From NCBI GenBank assembly GCA_038496675.1, contig CM076659.1:19205637-19269636 (forward strand): a stretch of 64,000 nucleotides of DNA, given 5' to 3'. Numbering within the stretch: position 1 is the stretch's first letter; each line of letters begins with the position of its first letter. Shown here in pieces: positions 13,652 to 25,282 of the stretch. Source of the stretch: Rachycentron canadum (taxonomy: Eukaryota; Chordata; Actinopteri; Carangiformes; Rachycentridae). Both the position numbers and the translations under genes were made by a program. The notes beneath the pieces were generated by a model. It did not search any database. It was not told the DNA's origin and was given only the letters and a program-made list of their open reading frames with translations.

Positions 13652-14314
13652 TAATCTATGGCCAAAAGTATGTGGACAAGTCCATGGTCTATTTAAGGTA
13701 AAGTCTTAATGCTACAGAAAGTAATCGTATTGTAGACAATAGTGTTCTTCTAACTTGGTGGCAGTTTCCTGTTTCAACGTGACCTCATTGACAAAGAGAG
13801 TCGCCATGAGGCTGGGGTTGGCAATTCCAGAAAGAAAATTTGGTTTCTTTTCACCAAGTAAAACCAAGATCATATCACTACCACCAAATGATAAATATTC
13901 CCTTTTGCACTGTAAATGAATTAGATGCATGCATGAGAAAATAAAACGTGTTTATTGTGTAAATTTTCTGATCTAACAACAGCAGCAGAGATGCAACAAG
14001 TACATGTTCGATGAAGAATCTTCACATGACCAGAATCTGATTTAACGTGCGATGGATCATATTGATGCTAATGTTGATATAATCAGTCAGTGAAAATGAG
14101 ACTTAGTGCTGTAAGTCCTGACCTCAAACCCAACACTGACCGTAGGCCAGGCCTCAGTGTCTCATACCAGAGGTCGTGACCAGGAGCTAATCCCTGCAAA
14201 CAGGTTTTAAATCTGATGGAAAGTCAGAAAGTTTACTCGTATTAATGCCCTTTAGGAATGAGAGTCACACACTCATGTGATGCTTGGTGTCCACATACTT
14301 TTGGCAACGTAGTG
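13652..14314. mobile_element. Non-autonomous Tc1/mariner-type inverted-repeat element (MITE-like), 663 bp
   Basis: The two ends carry inverted repeats with a perfect 17-base core, GCCAAAAGTATGTGGAC (13661-13677 and, inverted, 14289-14305), in arms of about 26 bases. The element is flanked on both sides by TA (13650-13651 and 14315-14316), the target duplicated by Tc1/mariner transposases. Ends of the form CACTA..GGCCAAAAGTATGTGGAC are, as I recall, widespread in teleosts. The interior holds no transposase-like ORF, so it would have moved with a transposase supplied in trans. Confidence 0.8.
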
Positions 14315-14389
14315 TAAATTCAAAAGTGGCCTTATTTGACCGTAATCCTGGCTTGGTTTGATTCACTCTTCACCACCCACTCCCTTTCC

Positions 14390-14560
14390 CTTTTCTCCCA
14401 CTTGTTCTTTACTCTCTCTCTCTCTCTCTCTCTCCCTTTTACTCTCCTTTCTCTTCTTCACTTCTCATTTCTCTCCATCTCTCCCACTCTCTTTCTTTCT
14501 TTCTCTCTATCCCTCCCTCTCACTCCTGCTCTCCCTCTCTTATCCCTCCCCCATCTGTGG
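14390..14560. repeat. Polypyrimidine tract upstream of plcb1
   Basis: About 170 bases on the + strand are nearly all C and T, including a (TC)n run at 14412-14434 and TTTC repeats. It lies about 470-640 bases before the plcb1 start codon. Confidence 0.9.
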
Positions 14561-14639
14561 GAAGCTGCCATTGTGCGCATGTCGCCGATGAGTCAATTTG
14601 TGGAGGCAGTGCACGCACATACACACAGATGCACACACT

Positions 14640-14641
<2 letters not shown>

Positions 14642-14671
<30 letters not shown>
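14642..14671. repeat. (CA)n microsatellite upstream of plcb1
   Basis: A 30-base CA tract lies between the polypyrimidine tract and the purine-rich tract that precede plcb1. Confidence 0.9.
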
Positions 14672-14674
<3 letters not shown>

Positions 14675-14734
14675 CCTGTCTCCCACGAAGGCATCTGTTT
14701 TAGTCTGTCTCTCTGAGAGATGCAGCACCAACAG

Positions 14735-14880
14735 AGGATGAGCAGAGGGAGGGAGGAAGAGGACAAGAGGGAGGGATAAGAAAAGAGAGGAGAGAGGAAG
14801 GAGACGTAGCAGAGAGAAAGAGGAGAGAGAAGAAGGACTGAGATTAAAAAGAGAAGGAGACAGGAGCAAATCTGTGGAGG
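14735..14880. repeat. Purine-rich tract in the plcb1 upstream region or 5' leader
   Basis: The + strand here is dominated by A and G (GAGGGAGGGA and AGAGAGGAGAGA type runs). It is roughly complementary in character to the pyrimidine tract about 200 bases upstream. Confidence 0.85.
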
Positions 14881-15026
14881 GGGGGATGGTGCTGCAGCTG
14901 AGCATCTCTGCCTGACTTCTGAGGAGTTTGGACTCGGACATGACAGAGATGCAGCATCCAAGTGTCTGAGCCTGAGCATCTCCAGTTTGTGTGTGTGAGA
15001 GTGTGTGTGTTAATGTGTGTGAAGCC

Positions 15027-15457
15027 ATGGCGAGTGCTCAGCCGGGGGTCCATGCATTAAAACTCCAGACTCCCTCTGTCTCTCAAACACTGAGGAACGG
15101 AAGCAACTTCATTAAATGGGACGAGGTAAGGTCACTGATTTTCCTTAAGTAATTTGTTAAAAAAAAAAAAAAAAAAGAAAGAAAGAGGCACAGACGCCAA
15201 ACATCTGTTCTGTTTTTCATTTCATTTATTATTATTTTTGTTTTACGTGTTTTCGCAGCGTTTACAGATATTTTGGCAAAATTACCATAATCAAGCTGAA
15301 TTGAACCGAATCCAGTTGAATTGAATGAGTGTGAGACATAAAGAGGAGGAAGAGGAGACAATGTGCCATGTTGTCAGATGTGTTTACTATTCATTTGTTG
15401 ATTGAGCTTTGGCAGTAAGTACCTGTGGATTAGACGCCAGCAAGACAGAGAGGAGAG

Positions 15458-15547
<90 letters not shown>

Positions 15548-15627
15548 TGAATGTGAATGTGAGACACAATTGTGGTCAGTTTCTCTGTTGCCACCTGTTG
15601 GTATGGAAGCTATTAGTATGCATCTAC

Positions 15628-15700
<73 letters not shown>

Positions 15701-16078
15701 TGTGTGCTTGTGTGCTTTTCAATAAATACACATTCACAATTCCTCCAGTGCCTTCATGTGTTCAGTCAAATGCATAATTGTAGATGTGTGTTTGTGTGTG
15801 TGTGCGTGCGTGAGCAAGGTGCATGCAAGCGTGTGCTGGTATGCTGAAGTACAGAGCCCTGACAATGAGAAACGTGCTGTCCGGTTACCATGGTAACTGG
15901 CATGGTTGCCACCACCTAAACAGATCTGATGTGTGTGAGGAAGAAAAGAATGGATGTTTGTTTGTGTGTGTGTGTGTATATGTGTGTGAATCAATGTATT
16001 GAGCCATATAATATCATGAATCATACTCACGGACGAACTAATCCAATATGCTGTTGAATCCATTCACTGTGTGTGTGT

Positions 16079-16115
<37 letters not shown>

Positions 16116-17413
16116 GATATTTGAATAACATGTAGAGCTTAGCTTTATGAAAAATAGAATCAGTTGCCATGCCAACGGGTGACAACCAGGGATCTAGTTA
16201 ACCATCTTCTGAGCTTTTCATTCTAGTTTTCATTCTTCTGAATGTAGGTTGCACTGTTATGAGGCAAGCAGCTCAGACAGCAGAAACCATGACCTTTTCA
16301 AACATATGCAAAGAAATGTACAGAACTTCATGAGCAGTGACATCTGTACAAATATTACAGCAGACTGTTTTCCCACAAGAGATGCTGCCAGCATAAAAAA
16401 CAGCTGGGTTCCTGCAGCAGGTCACCAAATGTGCTTTGTACAGTGTGTGACCTTTCATAGAAACTGCAGATCTGTTTCTAATTTCTGAATGACCCCAAAA
16501 TTAATTGAAAAACTCGAGGCCACATCACTGTCTGAGCAATGGAGGCAACTGCCTTTGGTCTCCAAAGCCCTTGGGGTCCAAAAATCCCAGTGTAATATCA
16601 ACAAGGTTGGGTCCTTCAACCTCCATATTGTGGCCATGTCTTGTTGAGCTGCTAATATCTGGTTTTAAGACTTAAACTCTTTCAGTTTCCATTGAGTTCA
16701 TTTATCTTAAAGTTGTATTTTATGAAAAAGTCAATTTGTTTGTGTCAAGGTATTACTCCATCAACCAATTATTTTCACTATCAATTGTTTTGACAATTAT
16801 CTTTGATGATGTCAAAAATAGTCTAAAAAATATATTCATATTAAAACTGGTTGTTTTGTTTGACTAGCAGTCATCGATCCAAATGCCTTGAGTTTACCAT
16901 CACAGAGAAGTGCGAAAACAATCAAATAGTCACATTTGAGAAGATGGCACCTGTGATTTTTTTGCCATTTACCTTGAAAAAATTATTAATCAATGTCTTT
17001 CCCTTATGTTAGTCACTTGCTTTAATTTGTTCTTTTACTATTATTGTACCTGTCTATATGAGTGGGGCTGAGTACAAAGTCACTTCAGTAAATTTCATGT
17101 TTAAGATCACCCAACCTCATTCATCAGTATCATCAACAGCAATAATGTTTTCATTCAATGAGGTGAAGCAACTTGATGTTTCTTTACTGCAGTTTGAACA
17201 TGTGGACATTCATAGATTCATTTGAGCACAGATTAGCTGTGAGGTTCCTCATGGCTCTTTCCTGAGTCCTGTTTTATTTTTTTGTCTGTACTTTCTCCAA
17301 GGCCTCAAAAGCACCACTGACTCCATACATTTTAATTGCTGATGTTTTGGATTTTATCTTTGACTTAAGAAAAGAATGGATGTTTGCTTGTGTTTTGTTT
17401 TGTTTTGTGTGTG

Positions 17414-17483
<70 letters not shown>

Positions 17484-20400
17484 AATCTTAAACTTCTCAT
17501 CTTTAACTCTATATATGTAAATATGAACCATCTACCCTGAAGTTTAACAAAAGTCCAAATATACCAGCATCTTTACAATGAATGCACCTCTATGCAGCCA
17601 CTAACTCAACATAAAGTTATTGAATCCAGTTTATTCTGACTACTGCAACTCTTCTGGCTGCCAGAATCAAGATTTCATCATTTCAGATGTTTCAAACTCA
17701 GAATTTATGATCTAATTTATTTGCTATGTGCACTTAATAGCTAATGGCATTGCATGTGTCAATAAAGAGCAAATATATGTCTGATATATTTTGTTTTTTG
17801 GATTGGTTTTTTTTTGTTTGTTTGTTTTTTTAGTTTTTGTTTTCTTAGTTTTGTTTGTTTGTTTTGTTTATTTTTTTTTTAGCAGCAGTTGTCAGCCACA
17901 TGAACTCGTCCTCTGAGACGCACATTTCATGTAAAGTGCAAAGACTTTTCAGATGACAAAACACGAGGACAGCTGCACCGTTTGGTTTCCACCTGGAGCC
18001 AATTATGAACTGTCATGGTGGGTTACTATGGCAACAGGGACAATAGTTGGATGTCGTGACACCTTAACAGAACCTAAGTTATACTGTGAGTTATACTGTG
18101 TCCAGAGTAATGAGCATGTTTAAAGGTGTTAGCTCCGCTGAGACGTAAAATTGGATTCTGGACACGATAACTGAAATATGTAGCTTTGAGTAAAAGTAGC
18201 TTTTATAAATAGCTACCTAAAGCAACTATAATTGATATTTTAATCATAAGAATGTATTGAAAGACAATGTAAGAACTGTGTCACTCGTGCTCATGGTGCT
18301 GAGCCTACAGAGACTTGTCAGCTGAATCTGCAGCTCCCCTCGACTCTACAGAGCTTTATGTTGGGTTTCAGCTCATTATTTAGCTGTCTGCTCTCACGCA
18401 TTATTTCCAGCAAAAGCAAGCAGCTGTTTTCAGCGAAAAACTCACTGTGCACTACCTGCTCAACAGCAAACTAGCGGGTGAACATAGAGGGGGATTCAGC
18501 CAAGGAGCCGACACATAGTTTCCTTCAAGAGTTGATAGAGACCAAAAACAGAGCTAAAAGAGACTGAACATTGGATCATCAGGTGGGCACAAACACGATT
18601 CTATACCAGTGATAATGTTTCTCCATAACAGCGGGATGTGTGAATGTGCAACCGTTTCCATCAAGTAAAAAAGTGGTGATATTCCAATGTTAATAAACCA
18701 TTGCATCATGGGAGTTTTTTTTTATTTGTTTTTTTGCTTTCTTTGGAGGACACACTATTTTTTGCTGTTTGTGATTTTTTTTTTTTTTTTTCTTGTGCAT
18801 TATCTAGTTTTTGAAAAGCTGTTCACTGTCATGATTCTTTAGGTTTCTAGCTGTTTTCACTGGTTCCCCCTGTGTTTCTCCTCAGGATCTGTCTACCGTG
18901 ACTCCAGTGACACTGTTTGTGGATCCACATGGATTCTACCTCTACTGGACTGAACAAAACAAGGTTGACAAACATATATACTGCACAGACACACACTCTG
19001 TATTGAAATACCTTTACATATAGATGTATCATATATTGTTGTATAGGTTGACTGGCCCAGTGATAAAGAACACGTTTAGCTTTATGACAACTGAGCATTT
19101 ATTGACACCTGTATTTTTATTTTAGTGGAATCGCCATTTTAAATCACACTGAGAGGGCTCAATACTCTGAATAATTTTAAAAATGAATGTCATGTTGTAT
19201 AGGTAGACTTGAAACTAGCAGTTGAGAACATTTTTTCATTGACTTCAATACAATCTAACAATCTCTTTTAAAACCGGTGGAGTCGCCCCCTGATGGTCAT
19301 TAGAGTGCAGATTTAAGGCTCTTCCACCTTAGCTTCACTACGTCCACTTTTACTGTCACTTATACAGTTAGTAGTTGAAAGGACAGTATATATTTAAAGA
19401 AAGCTTGCATATGAATGAAATTGCCAATAGGACAATATTCATGCCAACGTAATGGTGTATTTTCATTTGAATATTGCCAAACAAACATACAGCATATTCA
19501 ACAAACATGTACTGGATGTGTGCGCTGTAAATGTGGATATATATGCAAAACCTGAGCAGGTAAACATGGTGAAAAGCTGCAGGAACAACTTTGAATAGCA
19601 ATTGGAGGGAGAGACATATAGACAGCATGTAATCATTGATTGTCACAAACACACATGCTCACTTTCTCTTTCTCCCCAGGTGGGCTTAAATCCTTAGCAG
19701 GAAACAGGATGAAGCACTTACCTGCCAGATAACAGCTGACTGTGCGTGTCTGTGTGCACATGTTTGTGCTGTTTGTGTGGGTGTGTTTCCATCAGGACAC
19801 AGAGTTGTTGGACCTGACCCTCGTAAAAGACGTCAGAACGGGTAGGAGCACCAAGACACCAAAGGTACCGTCACCCCTCTGCATCCGTTCACCTCTGTTT
19901 CACCTTTGTTTGTCAGGTCTACTCTCTCCTTCCTGCATTACCTCTCCTTAGAGACGCTGCTCTCCTCGCCTGCTGCATCTCACAGACCTCTCACTGACCT
20001 GTCACTGAACTCTCATTCTTATCATTCAGTTTTCAGCACTGTTTTACTTATTATTACTTGTAAGTGGCATAATTGCTTTCATACCACTACTCTCTTTGAG
20101 TATGTTGCTTGAAAATAAATGACAAAGAATAATGATATATGTTGTTCAGTGGCAGCCATGTTAACACCACTATCCATCTGACTGAGGTTCCTGGATGATT
20201 TTAAATCCTGATCGCCGTGGCTGCTTCACTTCTCTCCGAAAATCTACTTTCTATATCTATTTTGTCCACCAGAAACTGTTGTTTATATCATTATGTGGTT
20301 TATTGTAATCACAAATTCTTAAAAGCTACGTCATGAAACATGACAGATAAGATAGTTGATCATTGGGAGCTGTCTGTTCTCCAAGAACAGAAATTAGTTT

Positions 20401-23400
20401 GATTAAGAAAAGTTTCATGCCAAAATAATTATTTGTATTGACACTGGTGGACAGTGTGATGTTGAGCACGTGTGCACTCCACCAACCCAACACTATGCCA
20501 CTTTGCACAGGAAATGACACGTGTCACTTGTGCTTCAAAAAAGAAAATGTCACATGTACCATCAGTGTGGTGAAAAAACATGGTTACCACATATATTTCA
20601 GAGGGCTTATCATGAATGAGTTCAAATGGACAACATTATTGCAGCTTCACAGATTCGTAATGAAAATGGTTTCCTCAGTTTTAACCACACCACCTGCCTC
20701 CTTTTGATCATCAGCTGTTTCTCCTGTTCCATCTGAACTAAGCAGGTTTTCCACCCATTCCACTGCACTGTAACATGCGGCACACTGACATTTCCACACT
20801 GAATATAAACTTTGATTGTGAGACATATTATCCTCCCTTATACAAACTGCCCCGGTCTCCAGCTGTATCTGCCCTCACCTCGCCCGGCTTTGTCTCAGCC
20901 GACATATTTCATTCTGTGCCGTCCAATAGGAGGCCAAGCTGCGGGAGCTGCTGGATGTGGGGAACCTGGTTGGTCGCCTGGAGAACCGCATGGTTACCGT
21001 GGTTACGGCATCAGACCTTGTAAACGTCAACCAGCTCAACTTCATCGCTACACAGGAGGACGAGGCCAAGGTACTGATCTGAGCATGGTGATGATGACAG
21101 GGATTGATGCTGATTAATGTAATAATATAATAAACTTTATTTATAAAGCACTTTTCTTAACCAAGTTACCAAGAGTACTTTACAAAAGAAATCAAACCAG
21201 ACAAAGCAGATGATGATGATGATGATAATATAATTTCGGTAGGTGTGGTGTGAGGAACTGTTTTCTCTGTCTTCCAACCTGCTGAGCCACAATCTCAACA
21301 GAGACCGCAGTCTGCTGAAGGCGTGAGTAAACACACACACACAAACACACACATCCTTGAGATACATCATTGAGATAACTGACTGAACTGAAACCCCCTA
21401 CATCCTAATGTGAACCTGACTCTAACCCTAAAACCAGGTCTTAACCCTCAAGCAGCCATTTAAACTTGTTGGATCCAGTACAAAGCTATTTGGACCCCAC
21501 AAGTACAGTGGGCCACTCTTTAAACACACTTCAGCATATTTAAAGAATTTGTGTGTTGATATTCTTCATCTTTCTCATTGTCAGCAAATTCCCAGAAAAA
21601 AATAAAAACAACAACAATGAGGATCCTAGAAAACTTTCACTGTGGCATCTATATATGTCAGTAAACTGAAGAGGAAGTCACATGTGACTCTTCAGTGCTG
21701 GTGGTTTCAAGGTTGGAAAATAGTTGAGCATGAGAATGAAATCATATAAAGATCCCATTCCCTTATGCAAAGAGTGCTAATAGAGTGTTGCCTGCTATTT
21801 TAGTGAAATCAGCATTTTGAATGAGGCCATCTGCATGAAGCTGTTTTTCATATCCGTGACCAGAATAATTCAGATCCCTTTGTGACCTCCGTTAAAAGAT
21901 AACGTAACACCGGAAGGATCATTTTCTACAAAATTTCTACCTATCACCCAAAGGATGGCTTTCCCTGCAGACCTTCATTTGATAAAGGGCAGTTTTTCAT
22001 CGAAATGAAATTGTTGAAAAGTCTACAATAATTATTCTCATGTATTCACTGATTTTTATGTTAAACTCCGTCCTCGTTTTGCTGGATTGACTATATCATA
22101 TACAGCTCACAATTTATGTATCTCCATGTTTCAGCTATGTCAAGTTAACACTCCAGCCGAACGCAGAGGGGAGAATCCCTGTCAAGAAGTGAGTCACTCA
22201 ACCATTATCATCACTTTCCTAATCTTTAATCAATGGCTGTGTCTGAAAGTTAACTTTCGAGGCACATGTTAGAGTCGATGGCTGAGGATGTGAGAAAATA
22301 GCCTGACGAAATCTGCAGAGACGCGCACAAACTTAAACTTTGCTCTTTCCTGTCCCTCGCTTCCAAAAATAAACTCAATTCCATGTGCACTTGGGAAAGC
22401 AAAAACAGGGACAGGATTCATGAAGGTGCTTAATTCAGCTCTGACCTGGTAATCAACCACTGCCAGAGCATGAGACGGGTAATACAGTTATGATTGAAAG
22501 CTGCTGTATTTTAAAGGCAAACCAGGTGCAGAATTAAGGTCAGTGGATATATCCTGGAAGTCAAAGCAGAAGGGTTTTGGGGGGCGTTGTTGGGAAACAC
22601 ACTGAAGACATTCACGTTGTTGGGGTGAAATTTGTTAAGCTGAGGTTTTGGAAGTCAGTTGTGTGAAGTCAGAGGAGGGCATATAGGGCAGTTGAGGTTA
22701 ATTTGGTGTGTTTAACAAGGGGGTGGGGGATATTTTAAGAAATGAAACTGCAGGTTTCGGGTTTGTGACATGTTGTGGTTAGGGATGAGCTAATAATGGT
22801 GTTGATGTCGGGTGTTGCAGCATCGTCCGACTGTTTTCATCAGACAGGAAGAAAGTGGAGAATGCCTTGGAGAGCTGCAGACTCCCCTACGGACGGGTGA
22901 GCACAGTTTGTTTTATCATGAGTAGCAGTAACCAGTACATACACATACGAGTTAAATATCCCAATGATACATTCTTTGAAAACTGTTGCTTTCCCTTCGG
23001 ATAAACACATATAAGACACACAGTCCTTCTCAGTTTCATCCTTATTTTTTCCTTCTTTTTCTATGTGCCATTGAGGCTTTTATCTGCTGCTTTTTGTCCA
23101 GAAAGATTCACAGTGCACAGAGGGGTGAAATGAGCTCAAATATCTGGGTCATCAGATTTTTTTTTTTTTTTTTTTGAAGCAACCAGTAAAAAACAGGAAT
23201 GCAAAGAGTCAGATTCACATTGAATATTCCTGTGAGCACAGAAAGAGCCTTTTTAACAGAGAAGTTTTGGGGTTTGAAAACTTCTCACAGCAAGTAGGAG
23301 GTGGATCAAACAGGAGATGATGAGGAAGAATGCCTTTGACACTGACAGCTTCAATTGTCTTTATGTTAATATCTATGTCCTATATGTTCGACAGGGTGAC

Positions 23401-25248
23401 AGCATCAAACTGGAGGACTTCACACTTGAAGTTTACAGGAGCTTTTTGGACAGCCTGTGTCCTCGGCCTGAGCTCAGCAGCATTTTTAAATTGCAGTGAG
23501 TCCTTCGCCTGATTCACAGTCGCTGAGCACAGATAAGCTCAAAGACGTATTAATGTTGAAGAAGCTGCTCGACAAAATGAGATTTTTAAGTGTGTTGTTA
23601 TTTGCTTCAGGCCAAATTCTTTGATATGAGAAGAATGATGAATAATGATTCATCTTGTGTCCCACTTGTGCGCAGAGGAGGATTAAAGCGAGAGGATGTT
23701 TGAGTGTTAACCAAAGTCTTAAATCTATTATGTTCAGCAAATTTAGAGTCAGGCTGCAAGTAGTGATTGTTGTCATTCCTGATTATTCAGTGGCTTATTT
23801 TTAATTTTTTTCCTCTGTAAAATTTCAGAACAGACGGACAAATACCTCCCACAGGTCATTAGAGCTCATGATGTCGGAATTTTTTTTTTACTTTGGAAAA
23901 CAGTAGATGTATGTGCTCAATTGTTACTTAAGACAAGTCAGGACCATTGAGCATTTCTATTATGATGCAGATTAACTGATTTTGGATTCAAATGCAATAT
24001 CTCAAGACCACCATGTGAAAATTTCTTCAGATTTAGCACAAACATTCACATAGACTCAAAGATAAACCGAGGTTAAGATGGTCAAAAGTCAAAGGTCACA
24101 GTGACTACACAAAACACGTTTTCAGCATAGACTGTGAACATATACTCTGGGGCTGTAACATGAAGCCAGTGCTGAAGAGCCTTAAACCTGTTTTCTAATA
24201 TCTAATGACCAACAGGGGGTGACTTCACTGGTTGTGTATTGAAGTCTATGTGAAAATGTCCCTACTTCTCTCTTGATTTATTACCTCAGTAAACATTTTC
24301 CTAATGAGCTTATGGTCTCAGTCTCCAGTTTCAAGTCTTCTGCAATGCATCATGATCATTTTTTAAATGATGGTCCAATTTAGAGGAAAATACACCATAA
24401 AGCAGGGTATGAAATAGGGTGTGGCTACTGGGTCTGTCAGGATACAGTACAGATCAGGTCAGATCCACCCCTCATGCCTACTTAGCTCCACCTTGTCCAA
24501 ATATGGTTTCCTCTGGTTTCAAAAAACCAAGAGGCGACGTCCAAATTAGAAACTTAGGCTTCAAAAACGACAGTTTACAAACCAATGATCGACATCACAG
24601 TCAGTTGACAATTGGTTTTCAGTCATAACTAATGAATTCATACACTAGTTATGACACAGGTTGTATAAAATATCTTCATGGATAAAATAAGGTGATGACA
24701 TTTTACATCCCAATGGCCAACTTCAGCGGGACGTCATAATGTTGATAATGCTCTGGCCAATATTCAGAGCTGTAACTCAGGAAGAGGAGGTTGTGACCAT
24801 ATTTCCTGTAACTTGGAAGTAATTCTAGTTTGGGAATCATTGATGTTTAGGCACTTTAGATATATTTGTTTAGGCAGTTCGGATGTTAGGTCCACTGTTG
24901 GCTGTCACTAGTTTCTTTCTAAATTGTCTGATCCAAAAAAAGCAGTGTTAATGTGAAAATATCATTTTAAAACAACTTTAATATTTTAATGCCTTAAGGC
25001 CTTAAATGTGGATCATTTGTGAGGATCTGTACATGTCGTGTGGTTCCTTCCCTCTAACCTGAGCCCACACCCTGTCCTCTGTAGAGGAGGGAAGGACGGG
25101 ACTCTAAGCGTCGACCAGATGACAGAATTCATCAACAACAAACAGAGAGACCCGAGGCTGAACGAAATCCTCTACCCGCCTCTTCGTCCTGCACAGACAC
25201 ACACTGTGATGGAGAGGTACCAACATGACGAGGCACAGCTGAAGCAAG

Positions 25249-25282
<34 letters not shown>

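Noticed and set aside
21420..21450. CTAACCCTAA-like words suggesting an interstitial telomere repeat
   Set aside because: There is no tandem TTAGGG array; the words belong to a dispersed element that recurs at 42791-43055.
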